From positions 5,022,001 through 5,086,000 of the forward strand of contig OX485803.1 in NCBI GenBank assembly GCA_950295325.1: 64,000 bases of DNA, in the 5' to 3' direction. The translations under genes and the position numbers were made by a program. Source of the stretch: Polytrichum commune (Eukaryota; Streptophyta; Polytrichopsida; Polytrichales; Polytrichaceae). The notes under the pieces were generated by a model, which was not told where the DNA came from, ran no database searches, and was given only the letters and a program-made list of their open reading frames with translations. Shown piece after piece: positions 1 to 12,297 of the stretch. Each line of letters begins with the position of its first letter. Positions within the stretch are counted from its first letter, which is position 1.

Positions 1-149
1 AACTCAGGGTGAGAAGATGCATAACTAAATCATTTTGGTTGCCAATTCTCCCGAATCCGCAAACAAAAACCTCTGGTTCATAACCGAATGATTTAGTTAT
101 GCAGTTTCTCGTTATGAGTTGTTGCAACATATGGTTGGAATGGACAAGT

Positions 150-370
150 TTTTTGTCTTAGTGTGTGTTCACAACACTTATCATAATTCAAAGAGGATGA
201 ATTGTTGATTACTATGTAGAACCCAGGTATCAATATTCTCATTGATAGCACCTAAATCAAGGTCTAAGACCTTAAATGAGTCTAGTGAGATTAATTTAAT
301 ATGAATCAACAATATATCTATAGGGACAAAGAATTTACTCCACCCCCAATGGTAGGTGTTAGGAAACGAA
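150..370. repeat. Dispersed repeat with GTTCACAACAC...GTGTTAGGAAAC, copy 1
   Basis: Shares GTTCACAACACTTA, AAGGTCTAAGACCTTA-like and GTGTTAGGAAACGAA blocks with 1,835-2,060, and its front part with 10,010-10,110. No gene. Confidence 0.45.
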
Positions 371-727
371 CTCCCCATTAGGATGCATCACTTATGGGCA
401 CATGGCATCAGTCTTACCACTACAATAGATAGTCCTGTAAGTGTGGGTGCACATTCAACATGGAAGTAATGAACTTGGGCCATAGTCACTCTCTAGTTAA
501 GGTGGAAATAATGTGGGTCTTATAAGACCTTGGGTCGTTCCTTACGTATTCATGGATACCTCTAACCAACACATATTACTTATAGGACAAAAGTCGCTTG
601 AAATGAACGGTAGCCCACTTCAATGTCTTAGAAAAACAATTAACACGGCCCATACTATCTAATAACTAAAGATTTGGCATGGGTTGAAAATCAATGTAGG
701 CTCTACATAATTAGTGTGGTCCTATTT

Positions 728-957
728 AGAACACAAAATATTGTATTTAGTGACACTTATTATTTGGAGTTACACAATGTTGCATTATTTGACTAGTAAT
801 GTACTTTCTTTCCAAGTAAAGATGTCAATGTTCTATAATGTCCAAACAACCAATATGACCTTTGTTGACAAAAAGAAATTGAGATAATTTACAATGAATA
901 GTTATAAAGCATTGCTTAGTTCCAAATATTAAGAAACACTATATATAATATTTAGTG
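728..957. mobile_element. TA-type MITE, diverged copy
   Basis: Left part TTGTATTTAGTGACACTTA then TTTGGAGTTACACAATG; right part inverted, TTCCAAATATTAAGAAACAC then AATATTTAGTGTAG. Same family as the 42.5 kb element; the left end is too diverged to fix to the base. Confidence 0.55.
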
Positions 958-1834
958 TAGTACCATGTAGTACAGTAGGACTATTTAGTGTGGTTCTCTT
1001 CCGCTAGATGGCTTCTATAATCTACAAAGATGATAGAATCCAAATCCACATGATTCTGTAGATTCTTATAGGGTTTAGGGTAGAGAAGCAACGCATGTAT
1101 TTACTATACAGATGCCATGATAATTTAGTCAGAGCATTTAGTATTCGCAATTTCTAGGGTTTTTTGTAATTTATACTAACATGTGCGCTATATGTGATTT
1201 ATGGTAACGTCCGTGTGCCTTCTTAACTGAACACCTAAATTTAAGTGGCGTATAACAAGGCCTATAGTTTTAAATTGACACTTAATTCTTCGTATTCCAA
1301 TGAAATTGGACTATGTGCTCAACTTATATTAGTCATTCTAGGTTTCAGGCTTAACACCGTTGGGAGGACTTATGTGATCACTTAATAAGAAAAATAAAAT
1401 TCTTCATATTGAATGCAGATTCTTTTTTTGCATTCTATTTCAAATGATGAACTGGAAACAACCATATTCGTTGTTCGCAATTGCTACATGGATGAGGCCA
1501 TTCTTACTCCAATTCAACGGTCCATATTGTCTATGCCAGTTCAGTGTGCCCACTATAGGCCCACATACCTAAACTCACCAAAGTTGATTAGAGGCTAAGC
1601 TGAAACACAAGTTATTACACCTCATGCTTCTAGAATGCAACTAAAAAATTGACATTGTTGTCAAGAAACTTGACATTGCACAATCCCGTTTGCCTTTTGG
1701 CTTCTCAAACTTTTAAATCGATTTCATTTCATTTCATTGTGGACTCGTCAAGCTCAGTGTTTGTGGTCACTTGATGAAGTTTTCCAAAACAATTGCAACC
1801 TTAGAAAGGAAATAATAATGAACGTGGAAAAAGG
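958..1834. other. No gene seen
   Basis: AT-rich DNA with short chance frames only (one of 61 codons at 1413-1598). No repeat partner found by eye. Confidence 0.4.
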
Positions 1835-2060
1835 GTGATTGTTCACAACACCTACCAAGGAGGAGTGCACACGGAGGAGAGGAGAGTGAAAACAATGATT
1901 ACTATTGTAGATCCCAAAAGTTGTTATTTTCATACAAGTCAAATCCTAAATCGGGTCAAAGACCGGAGTTAGTTAAGTGAACTTAATTTGGGATGAATTG
2001 CCAGTTAGCCCATTGGGGGGAGTTTTTACTATCCCTCAATATGTGTTAGGAAACCAAATG
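1835..2060. repeat. Dispersed repeat with GTTCACAACAC...GTGTTAGGAAAC, copy 2
   Basis: Same blocks in order as 150-370. The stretch before it, 957-1,835, shows nothing beyond AT-rich unique-looking DNA. Confidence 0.45.
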
Positions 2061-2129
2061 TTGGAAAATAGAGGGTTGTGAAATAACACCAAACACAGAG
2101 GTGAGAGGGGATTGGTACACGAGCAAACC

Positions 2130-2485
2130 AATGTTGGATTGGTATCATTTTGTTTAATACCATTTGGGTGTTCATAACTGAGGATCTCACTTTCCTTTTT
2201 AATACCAGAAGTGTATGGGTATTTCTCACTATTATTTTTTTAATACCATTCATGTTTATATATCATGCAAGAATCTCCATACCTAGGCAAAATCGCCCTA
2301 GTATCAATATGGCTAGAATGGTCTTGTCCAAATAATAAGATTGGGTATACAAGGATTCTCTCACCTTGACACATCCACCAAATATCAATATTTGACTACT
2401 ATTACAACTTTGATACCCACATGTAGGATCTTTAGTACTAATATTACTATTGATTACTGGTACCATGTATTCACCTACATAGCTA
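2130..2485. repeat. Dispersed repeat, copy 1 of two
   Basis: Collinear with 19,040-19,405: CATGCAAGAATCTC, CCTAGTATCAATATGG, AATAATAA-ATT, CACCAAATATCAATATTTGA and TTGATTACTGGTACCATGTA recur in order. Unnamed; no coding content. Confidence 0.55.
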
Positions 2486-3119
2486 ACCAACACTCGACCA
2501 CACCTATCATATTTGTCTAATAAAGTATGCATGTAGTATGTTGAAACTATATGTAGGTTGGAGTTACTTAATTTGGTTAAATTGACAAGTCTAGGATTAC
2601 CTTTAAGATCCTGAATTAGTTTAGTCGGAGTCATTTGAGATAAATCAACCACAAGCCAATAGATGTCAAGTTTAAATGTTGGATAAATGGGAGGCATCCT
2701 CACATGCGACCATTCCCTCTCGGCAAGACATAGAGAAGAATGCAGTCAATTTACTTATAGCCCACTCACACTTACCAGTTACCAGTGAATGATGAGTATT
2801 GGCACTAGTTACATCCAGTAGCTCTCACTAGCTAAACAAACTCTAAAAGTGGCCCATGTTGGTAGGAATCGTTCACTGGTGGCCCGCACCAGTAAGTTTG
2901 GGTGGATATTACTTACTCCACACCACCGCCCACATTTCACACCTAACTTACAACTTCCCCACTTCATTGTTCCCAATGACCTCCAATTTGAGAGCCAAGG
3001 TAGATGGCTCTTAAATGGTTACTTTTCCATGTTTGGTATGAAGCACAAGGTCGATATTTGTGAACTCTATATTTTTGTTGATCCACAAATGTGGATGGAG
3101 AAAATAAGATTCGATTGCC

Positions 3120-3360
3120 AAGAAATTGGAGCCCACGTTGGATTGCAAAGGAATTCCGAGGAGATTTTTGGGCATTACCAATCGAGATCCCATGTTCCAA
3201 GTCCAAACCAGTTACATGTTGTGATTGTTGGGTATTTCTTTGTTGATTTGAGGAATATTCCATATATTCCTCTAAAATGATTGGTAATTTTCCTGAAGTC
3301 TTGAACTCCAACTGGCTATTTTTCAAACTCAACCGGTTCATAGCGAACTAGATTGATGAT
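3120..3360. repeat. Dispersed repeat with GGAGATTTTTGGGCAT...CTCAACCGGTTCAT
   Basis: Other copies at 16,640-16,840, 20,995-21,140 and 21,280-21,560. All have TTTTGGGCAT or TTTTGAGCAT, CCAAGTCC, TTCCTCTAAAATGAT, then AACTCAACCGGTTCAT(A). A 143-codon frame (2849-3280) overlaps it and is discounted. Confidence 0.55.
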
Positions 3361-3937
3361 CCCAATCAATGAGGGTGATATCAATTCCCGAAGCACGTGC
3401 TATCTAGCCAAATCTCAAAATTACCGAGGGCTGAATATTTTCTCGAGTGACACTAGACTCATGAATAGATGCTCATTTACCATAAAGTTCCATAATATTA
3501 GTATGCGCTTGTGATTAATGCATGCCACATACTTGTCAATGAATGGTGCCAACAAGTGCCGATGCTTTCAGTGAATAGTGCCAAGTGCTAGTATTTTCAA
3601 GGAACAATGCTACTTTGAATTGCAGTTCAATGGATAGTGGTCGGCCAAAACATGCTTCCTAGATCTTTTGAAGGCACTAATTTCATAGTGTAAAGAAATT
3701 TAGTATCACCTTCACTAATTTCCCACACTCACTATTAGCTCACCCTCGCTAATTGGGATAATTAGTGTAGCGGTTACTTCTCCCCGTTCATTGCACTCCA
3801 GCCCCCAAGTCAAAAGGAGGGAAAACATGCACATAGTAGGGAGCCACAATGAACGGGGAGACCCAACCACTAGTTACCGATGGATCGGTTGAGTTTGAGC
3901 AATAACCGGTTGAAGTTCAAGACTTCAAGAAAAACTA

Positions 3938-4261
3938 CACTAAATTTCATATTTGGTGTCATATGGTATTTAATATCTCTATGGGTAACTTTTGGGTTGA
4001 CAATCCTTATCAAGTACTGAACAAATATTTGTCATGGATGATGGATGAGTTCATCCATTCACCAAAATCCTACCTTCTCTCGTCAGCAACTCGTGATGAA
4101 ATTTTGTCATGGATGATTGAAAATTGGATGAAAAAAAACTTTGTAAGTGACAGTACCTACAACACTGTAAACATATAATCCCAAAAAAAGTATACAAGGA
4201 ACGACGAATTAGTATTGAGCACGACAATTAGGATTGGTGACACTAAATATCATATTCAGTG
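3938..4261. mobile_element. TA-flanked MITE, longer subfamily (324 bp)
   Basis: CACTAAATTTCATATTTGGTG at the left and CACTAAATATCATATTCAGTG at the right, each followed or preceded by the GTGTCAT/GGTGACA block and flanked by TA. The interior has two GTCATGGATGATTGA-type copies and a 71-codon chance frame that is not taken as a gene. Confidence 0.65.
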
Positions 4262-4649
4262 TAGTGTTTATACTAGAGGAATTTGGGTCCATTCATGATT
4301 GGGGTACTACTTTTGGGACAAAGGAACCAAGGACTATGTTGTATTGAATCTTGACGTTTTATTATGATTTATTATTATTTAGTTAATAAATTTCAAATAG
4401 ATAAGTAGATAGGTCATAGGACTTATCAAGAAAGATATTATTTATTTCAAAATAATAACCAATAACTGATAAATCCTTTGTGAAATGAGTAGATAAGTCA
4501 TAGGACTTGTATGGGCCACATCAATAATAATTTCATTATTGAAGTGTACATCGGAGGTGAATTATTTCTTGTTTTCATCCTAGTACTTTGGTGTAACTGT
4601 CATGTGTTCATACATATATTTTATTATGTCCAATTATATTTCTAAACGT

Positions 4650-5560
4650 TATTTATTCATGTAGCCATGTCACGGGGAGGTCACTGGTCAAAATCGTAGA
4701 AACAACGTGCGATAAAAAAATAAGGTCTAATATATTCATTGTAGGTAAACTTTCCAAAAAAAACGTACATATAATATAGGGGGTTTTTAAATAGTGAAAC
4801 ATGTTTACATTTAAAATATCATCACATATAATGGCCTCTTTTATCTAGTCGGTACATGTAAAATAACATGGAAACAATTACTAGGGATAGTGGGTCTAGG
4901 GTAGGGTATGTGCTAGTGAATGAAAAAAGGCAAATTTTTGTCGAAACTGCTTGGATGGATGACTTCGCACGTTGGCTTGCTTGAACGTTATTGAACCAAC
5001 GGTTCCAATGTGGAGTTAATGGTCTCTACCCACGTGCCAGGAGGGTCGGCGCTTTGTTTGACTTTATTTCACAGTCTAAGACAATGCTTTAGTTGCATGC
5101 CTTAATTTGCCTTAGGTTTATTGTTTTGATTTAGTTCATGTGAGTTTAGCATTGTGGCTAAACTTCACAATTCATGGTTGTAAGAAGAGAAATGTCCTTC
5201 ATGAAAAAAAATGTCACTTACATAACCAAAAACAAAATGGGGTGTACAAAATAAAATGAGGTTTAAGAGAAAAATGGACAACAGTTGGGCTCCAAGAAAA
5301 ACAAATTGGGGTAAAGTCAAAAAAATTGGTGACTTGGAATATAAGAGAAAAATGAAATATAAATAAAATAGGGTATTTTTAAATGATTCAACCAAAAAAT
5401 TATAATGACTGATAGGGTGTATTAAAATACAAGCATTCACCTTTATTTTCAAAAATACCATACCTTATAATCTTTTCTGCAAGGTAAATAGCCTCCCGAT
5501 AAATAGGTCCTGAGTGCATGTGTATGCATCAATTAAAGAGAAAGTGACCTCCCTGTGAGC
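4650..5560. repeat. Dispersed repeat partner of 53.7-54.0 kb; otherwise no gene
   Basis: Ends of this stretch match 53.69-54.03 kb in reverse. Between them lies unique-looking AT-rich DNA with a 98-codon minus-strand frame (5165-5461) of low-complexity hydrophobic sequence that is not supported as a gene. Confidence 0.4.
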
Positions 5561-7020
5561 CATGTTATTGTGTAATGTGGCCCATGTTTGGTGTCATACG
5601 TAAAGCTATACAAATGATATGCAATTATACATCTTTAATTTTATTGCTACACAATTGAATGATAACTGTGAGGAAGAAAATTGGGATCACTTCAATTAAT
5701 TTTTGTTGTCCTTTTCATTCCTTAATCCTAAGGTCAACAGTGTTGACAACCACTATAGATAACAGTTAATGAATCAAAATGATTTCTTAGATAACCCTAA
5801 TCCTTGTGAATTAACTTTATTATTGTATTGATTATGAAATATTACATGTAGATATGATCGAAAATATGCTTCACAATACAAATCTAAGCACAATAACTAT
5901 GTAAAGTAATCTACTTTAGTCCATTTTCCGTTAGACACTCATTCTTGGCACCCCAATCGTGAATGGCTCCATCTACAGAATATATCTCAAGTCAGTGAAG
6001 AAAAACCAAAAGTTCACAACATGATGCAACCGTTGGACTTGGAAACATTATGGTTTCCACCGATTATGCCCCAAAAATGTCTCCCAGACACTGGGGGAGC
6101 CGCTTAGTATGAAACCGGAGGTGGCTTCTCACTAGTGTTCAAGATCAAAGCCCTCATATGAGTTTCATTTTGAAGGGCTCTCAAATTTCAACCCTTCAGT
6201 TGAACGGCTGGTTCAAAACCAAGACGTCGATCCAAGAATATACAAATGAAATACAAAACTTATATATTAAACTTGTACATGAATTATAGGGTACATGTTT
6301 CTAGTACAATGTGAAGAATTAAGAATCAACCATCTAACTCCACTTCCTGTAGTGACAATGCCCTACGCTTGTGGGTTCTTGCAGTGAACAGATCATATTG
6401 AGGACTTCAAGTGACGTCTTCATTTTCAATTTGGGGTTACGTTTTGGAAGGGCCGTTTTGAGAGAGGCATATTTTGAAAGGGCCAACTCGCATTTGAAGG
6501 GCAATGAAGACTTCGATCTTGGAACACTGCCCCTCGCCCTCTCATATCTGAAGCCAAATTAAGGCCCCCAAATCAAAGGCGACTGAACACGTCAGCAGTA
6601 TGGGCATGACGTGGACATAGGGTGTGCAGGAATAAGTACCCCCAATGGAGCTGAGCTGGCAGTGGTGGTGGGACCCACCGCTAGAAAGCCCAACTAGGCT
6701 CCAGCCTGTTCTTTTACAGGCTGGCAAGAGAATATATGAATGGGATGATCCTTCTAGCTTCTTTGCACGGCGACTGGATTTGTGGTTTTGGGATCCTAGA
6801 TTATTATTATTATTATTATTATTATTATAGTACTGTGACGCAATGAGCGTGCATGCACTGAAGTAGCTACCACTCGTGAATGTTGTTGTGTGGACAGAGG
6901 AAAATAACACATTGTAAAAGGAGCATACATTATTTTTGGTCTTGGGCTTTTGTCTTGTCGGAACCCAACTTCCCGTGACTTGGAATTGATTCGAGAGTCC
7001 AGGCTGCCAACAAACATGTG
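5561..7020. other. No gene seen; one microsatellite
   Basis: Contains chance frames of up to 122 codons, the longest created by the (ATT)n run. The part 6,100-6,560 has GAAGGGC-rich imperfect repeats (GAAGGGCTCTC, GGAAGGGCCG, GAAAGGGCCAAC) that may be another MITE without clear ends. Confidence 0.4.
6802..6829. repeat. (ATT)n microsatellite
   Basis: About nine ATT units; long asparagine or leucine runs in overlapping frames are artefacts of it. Confidence 0.9.
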
Positions 7021-7030
7021 GGACTAAAAA

Positions 7031-7949
7031 GCCCGCTTCACACTAATACTATGGCCGTCCAAGTCGAGAGGCTGTGGGATTGAATGGCCAAACTTTGTTG
7101 AGAGTCCAAAGAAATGGGCTGGAAATAGTTAGCCAATACAATATGAGAATTGGAGCCTTCAGCCGGGCATGGTGGGAAGCTTCTTAAGGCCAAGCCCAGA
7201 GTCCAAATGTTTGGGCATGAACTCCCTCAGCCTCTCGACGTGGACGGCCATAGTGCCAAGCCTCCAAAGGCCAAGCCCAAAGTCCAAATGTTGGGGCATG
7301 AACTCCCTCGGCCTCTCGACGTGGACGGCCATAGTGCCAAGCCTCCAAGAGCCAAGCCCAAAGTCCAAATGTTTGGGCATGAACTCCCTCGGCCTCTCGA
7401 CTTGGACGGTTATAGTGTGAAGCCTCCAAAGGCCAAGCCTAGAGTCCAAATGTTTGGGCATGAACTCCCTCGGCCTCTCTACGTGGACGGCCATAGTGCG
7501 AAGCCTCCAAAGGCCAAGCCTAGAGTCCAAATGTTTGGGCATGAACTCCCTTGGCCTCTCGACTTGGACGGTTATAGTGTGAAGCCTCCAAAGGCCAAGC
7601 CCAAAGTCCAGACCCATCCCGTGAAGAAGGAGCATCCGACTGTATTCCCTGCCCAAAACAACCCCTCCAATCGAATGGCCAAGATCTCATCAGTTTTTGA
7701 TTTTTTGATGAAAAACAAATGACGGCCTCTCAACCATAGTATGGGTTTCCAATCCTCTCTGACCCAAACTTCCTTCGAGAGTTTGTCGCCTTGGTCACAA
7801 AGTATTGCCATGTAGGCATTTTAAAAAGCGATGGCCTTTGGACTTTGGCCTCTAGTGTGAAGGGTCAAGAGGCTGAATTCTTGGTTTCTTGCAATCTGAT
7901 TCGTGGAAATCGACAGACTCTTGACCTTCGGCCATAGTGTGAAGGGCCC
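7031..7949. mobile_element. MITE of the same family (inverted) with an expanded 81-bp minisatellite
   Basis: It starts GCCCGCTTCACACTAATAC and ends GGCCATAGTGTGAAGGGCCC, and its interior is the reverse complement of the 26.3 kb element. By my coordinates it is about 324 bp longer, which is four extra 81-bp units. The TTA duplication is no longer clear on either side. Confidence 0.65.
7177..7600 (+). repeat. 81-bp tandem repeat, about five units
   Basis: Units begin at about 7,177, 7,258, 7,339, 7,420, 7,501 and (partial) 7,582, each with GCCAAGCC(C/T)A(A/G)AGTCCAAATG, GGGCATGAACTCCCT and a GACGTGGACGGCCATAGTG-type end. Because 81 is divisible by three, frames stay open on both strands; the longest runs 7150-7722 and reads as a 27-residue repeat (KPPKAKPKVQMFGHELPRPL). 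No promoter, splice sites or family match suggest a real gene. Confidence 0.8.
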
Positions 7950-7955
7950 CCAAAA

Positions 7956-8350
7956 GGGTCAATGCAAAACGGGTCCCAACTCTTAAGTCCCAAGTCACTT
8001 GAGATCAATCCATGCAATCTCAGCCATTGAGAGCTCAAAGTTGGGACTTGCCACTTCACATGGGTCCCAAGACCTAAGCCCCAAGTATGACATGGATGCC
8101 TACATGGCAAGACTTTTTCGAGGTGAGGTTTGGGCTTTGTGTTGAGAGTTGGGTCGAGAAAAAAACTAAACTCAACTCTCAACTTAAGTCCTGTGATTAT
8201 ATTTTTATAAAATGATCAAGATCAAACTTTAATGATAGTTAACAATTTATTAATGGTTTCTTGAGGTTCAAAAGTTGGGACTTTGCCTCCATGTTGGGAC
8301 TTGTTAACATGAGTGGGACTTGGGATTTGGAACCCCATGCGAACCGGCCC
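7956..8350. mobile_element. MITE, AAGTCCCAA family, inverted copy of the 60.6 kb element
   Basis: Shows GGGTCCCAACTCTTAAGTCC at the left and TTGGGACTTTGCCTCCATG then CGAACCGGCCC followed by TAA at the right; central blocks TTGTGTTGAGAGTTGGG and TTCTTGAGG match the 60.6 kb copy in reverse. It abuts the right end of the 7.0 kb MITE. Confidence 0.65.
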
Positions 8351-8354
8351 TAAG

Positions 8355-9562
8355 GTAGAAAACCGGAAAACAATGAAAATCAGTTGATTCAGCTAGAAAA
8401 AATGTCTTGAAACGCAATATATTTTCAAAGATGGAATAGAGGAAATGATGAGGAATGCAAGGTGTTTCGTGATTTCATTCCATGTAAATAAATAGTTACA
8501 TTTTCTCTTAGAGGCAAGAGAGTTAAACCACCTACTTGAACAGTAGAGTCTCCTTAAATTGAACATAAAAATGTCCTACTCTACATACGAATGCACACAA
8601 AACAATTAACTTGATCGTTTTTTTGTAGTCCTAGTCTAGTGCACCTATAGTGGGCATTCACCATTTTGCATTTGTCTACCTTAGAAGTACATCATGATGG
8701 AGTTAAAAAAAATTAATTCTATAGATCAACGAAATGCACACAACTTTGTGAAATAATGGTTGTATCAACCTAATGATCTTGCTTCTAGATGGATTTGACA
8801 TTACCTAGTACTGTAATACAAAAAAATGTTGCAATTGCAAGTCTATGATTTGAGGTGCGTTAGAATACAATCAATTTGATGAACTCGGCTGATGTAAATT
8901 GTCAATAGCCATGGATGCAAGTTATACTTCAACTTGTCAATTAGGGTAAGTGTACCTATCATGACCCGTGAATAGTAATGGGTTCTAACATACATGTAGG
9001 GTATCCATTTATGATATATAACTCATATGTGAAATTCATTTGAAGAATGCTTGAAACAGTAACCTTGATTGTAAAAACAACAACGCAACTCTCATGCTCC
9101 AATTTTGGATTTCCTAAGGTAGAAAAACCAGAAACGGTGAATGGCAACTACTAGTGCATTAGACCTAGGACTAGAATGATTCTTCTGTACCCCCAAAATG
9201 GTTAATTGTAAAAGTGGTGGCCTGAAAAGGATGCAGTATTAGATCGGGTGCAGGAATTGGCTCGATAGGTGTTGTTTCACACCACTTGGGATCACTTTGA
9301 GTGCCATCAAGTTAACCATTTTGTGTGCATTTGTATGCATAGTAGAATATTTTGATGCTCAGATCACAGAGGCTCTAGTGTACAAATAAAGATTTGACTT
9401 ACTTGCCTCTTTGAAAAAATGTAACTAATTACCTATATAGAATAAAATTACAAAACAACTTGCATTCCCCATCATTTCCTCTACTCCATCTCTGAAAAAA
9501 CATTGCACAAGTTTCAAGCCACTCTTTGTTGGCTGAATCAACTTATTTTCACCTTTTTCTGT
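8355..9562. mobile_element. Long foldback element with arms of about 300-440 bp
   Basis: The left arm (about 8,355-8,690) and the reverse complement of the right arm (about 9,120-9,562) share AGTTGATTCAGC, GAGGAAATGATG-GGAATGCAA, GAGGCAAG, GCACACAAAA-ggTTAACTTGAT and, near the loop, TAGTCCTAG-TCTA-TGCAC. The right arm carries about 100 bp missing from the left. The loop is about 430 bp with no gene. The superfamily is unassigned. Confidence 0.65.
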
Positions 9563-10415
9563 ATATGTACCTTAATGCATTCATGTAATTTTATTTTTGA
9601 TCAAATAAATAAATAAATACACCTGTTGAAATTCAACTATCATCCATAAATAGGGTGCATTAAAATTAGGCTGCTCGTGAACGAATTGATCAAGTCTCAA
9701 AAACCCGAGATGTAGGGTCGAGAAGATCACACAGTCATCCATTCTGACAGTCCTTGGGATTGCTCTAAGGAAGAGTCAAATTACAAGTGTGGCATTGCAC
9801 TTTACATACCCTAGAGGGCTCTCTACTTCATTTGTAGTTGTGTCGGAATGTAGTTTCCACGTGGGATGTAAGCAAAGTTAGTGAATCTGAGCATGACATG
9901 TGACAAAATATGAGACAAAAATAAATGTTTTGTGTCAAAATAAAGAGCCCTCTACGGTACCAAACATTACATCATCACAGTACACTTTGTGACTTTGACA
10001 GTTGAGTGAATGCTTACAACACCTACCGAGGGGAGGGTGAAAACATTTACATCTACTATAGAACCTGGATGTTTCTATCTTAAGCTAAGTTAACCCATGA
10101 ATCCAGATTAGAGACTCTAAGTTGTATTGTACCGCTTATGGCATCTAGTGTCACTTACCTTTTGAAATCACGCAATGCTATAACTTCTTACTATAAAATT
10201 TTATTTTTTGCCAGCAAGGATTCAATCAGGTTCAATATGCCTCGTTCAATATGGCTCCTTCAAATTGAAAGTGGGAATATCAAGGAATATTTCATGAAAT
10301 ATTGTTAGTCCCACAGAACACTGTTATGGATCTGAATAATGTTATGTGGCTCAATCGATGGAACTTATGAATAACTTTAAGATGATATTTAAACATGGTA
10401 TTTCCTAGGGGGTTA

Positions 10416-10905
10416 GGGCCACTTCACACACGAGACTGAGAGCCCGTGCCCACTACACTTCAAGCACTCTCATTGGTGGAAAAGGTGGAGCCGGTCGAAG
10501 TTCACTTCACACTACGCTTGAGGGACCAACTGAGTATGTGAATGCAAGACGGATGTAAAGTCTACATGGAATCCTACATGGCATCCAATGGATCATGTTT
10601 CATGGTCACTTGGATTATTTTCAAAAACCACCTCTTGGAGGTAGGCCTAACACAAAACCGGGAGACCATGGCACTCCAAGCGCTCACAACTGTTGATTTA
10701 TTCTACTTTATCATGTGTGAGGACCCGAGAAGAGTTGCTACCCGTGGTTCCTTAAAACGACAAACAAATCCTCACCTTGCAAGTTCCAACTACACTCGTA
10801 AGTGATTGGAAATCCGAGTACCAAGGTACGGGCGTTACTTTTTCTTTTCTTTCTTGTGAGGACCCACATGAATAGACATCCAGTGAAATAGCATTTGGTT
10901 GAGAT
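10416..10905. mobile_element. TTA-type MITE, truncated at the right end
   Basis: Starts GGGCCACTTCACACACGAG after TTA (10413-10415) and follows the 20.15 kb copy through CTCTTGGAGGTAGGCCTAAC to CATTTGGTTGAG, then stops about 150 bp before the expected right end. Confidence 0.7.
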
Positions 10906-10949
10906 ACCATGTTTAAATACCATGTTCATGGTTACTTTAGAAGATAGTC

Positions 10950-11110
10950 TTGTGTTTTAGTACGCAAGGGGAAGATATTTTTTAGCGTACTAATGGCAGG
11001 TGTCATGTGTTTACATATTGGTATGTAAGAGGAAGATATTCTGGAGCATACTAATGTCAAGTGTCATTTGTGTACACTTCGGTCAACTTGTAGACCATTG
11101 TGTTACATAA
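10950..11110 (+). repeat. Dispersed repeat, inverted copy at 23,060-23,220
   Basis: Reads GTACGCAAGGGGAAGATATT, then a near copy GTATGTAAGAGGAAGATATT, ending CAACTTGTAGACCATTGTGT. The reverse complement of this end (ACACAATGGT-TACAAGTTGA) opens the 23.06 kb copy. Confidence 0.55.
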
Positions 11111-11999
11111 ACATGCACCTCATAACACTATAGAACATACTCATGCCAAGATATTGGTGAAGTTTTGGACCATTAGTACTTAACCTAACATACGCCTCAA
11201 AATAAGATGAATGATACTATTGCGCATGTGACATAAATGCCCCCTTCCCACTTGACTTTAGCTACGTCTAAAAGTTGGTTCTAAAAATACAGCCTTCCCA
11301 CCATCGACATTATCTAGTCCCGAGCCTAGTTGGCAAATGATGTGGCATGGTTTAAAAGCGGAGGTTTCAAGCCTCAAGCACCGACCCTCCCATCGGTACC
11401 TAGACATGAGGCAGGAATGTAGGACCTTTAAAAGTGTTGCCTCCCGCCCTTGTGATTGGTTGCTTTTAGTCTTAGCTATGAGGGCACGAGGAGCTCCATT
11501 AACAAACAAACAAAAATGATGGTAAGATAGATGAGTAGTAATGCATTTGGGGATGGGACAAAAACTTTCCAACATGTCATTGTTTGGTAAATAAAACAAT
11601 GAACATGTGTCAAAACTACCCAACTAAAACCTACTCGAAAATCTCTGGAGCAAGTTCTTTTAGGTGCATTGAAATAGTCACATGCCTCCGCTATAGGCAA
11701 GAGAGCTTTACCTAGTTTTTAAGAAAGGCTTTGGTTATTTAGTAAAGTTAGGTGGAAAGGGGGTATAAATACCATTAACGGTGTACTGCCTTATAATTGT
11801 AACATGAAATGATGGTCCCATCCAATATATTTTTACCAACCCTTTTGTGGGTGGTCATGATATATAAGGAGATCCAACAACTCATTGGCAATGCTTGAGA
11901 TGTTGTTTGGACATGTACACTAACTTTATGATACACACAAGACAAAGTTGGTGCTCGATGCCCATGTGATGTAAAATGGCTTCAAACACCCGTTCAATG

Positions 12000-12297
12000 G
12001 GTGCCAATCACATCGAGTGCCTCTAAGGGTGCCACGTGGGATGTATACATATCGTATTTCACGTGCCTTAACTCTTCCTCATGATGTGATCACTAGAAGA
12101 AAACTTGTTCAATCCAATCATTCATTGCAACTCATGGTGAACACAAATCCATTTGGGTGCCAATCACATCTAGAGCCTCTAAGGGTGAGTGACATTTATA
12201 TACATACATATAGCATGTTTCATGTCTCTTAACTCTTCCTTTATGATGTTATCAATAAGAGACAATTCGTTCAGTCCAATCATTCATTGCAACTCTG
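12000..12297. repeat. Two-unit tandem repeat, about 157-bp period
   Basis: Units share GGGTGCCAATCACATC, GCCTCTAAGGGTG, CTTAACTCTTCCT, CAATCATTCATTGCAACTC in the same order. No coding signal. Confidence 0.6.

Noticed and set aside
2849-3280. 143-codon open frame as a gene
   Set aside because: Overlaps a dispersed repeat found four times in the window, with no conserved frame between copies.
7177-7600. CRISPR array
   Set aside because: Contiguous 81-bp units without unique spacers, in a plant nuclear context.
7150-7722. 190-codon open frame with 27-residue repeats as a real gene
   Set aside because: It is the translation of an 81-bp minisatellite inside a MITE; frames are open on both strands for the same reason, and no gene signals are present.
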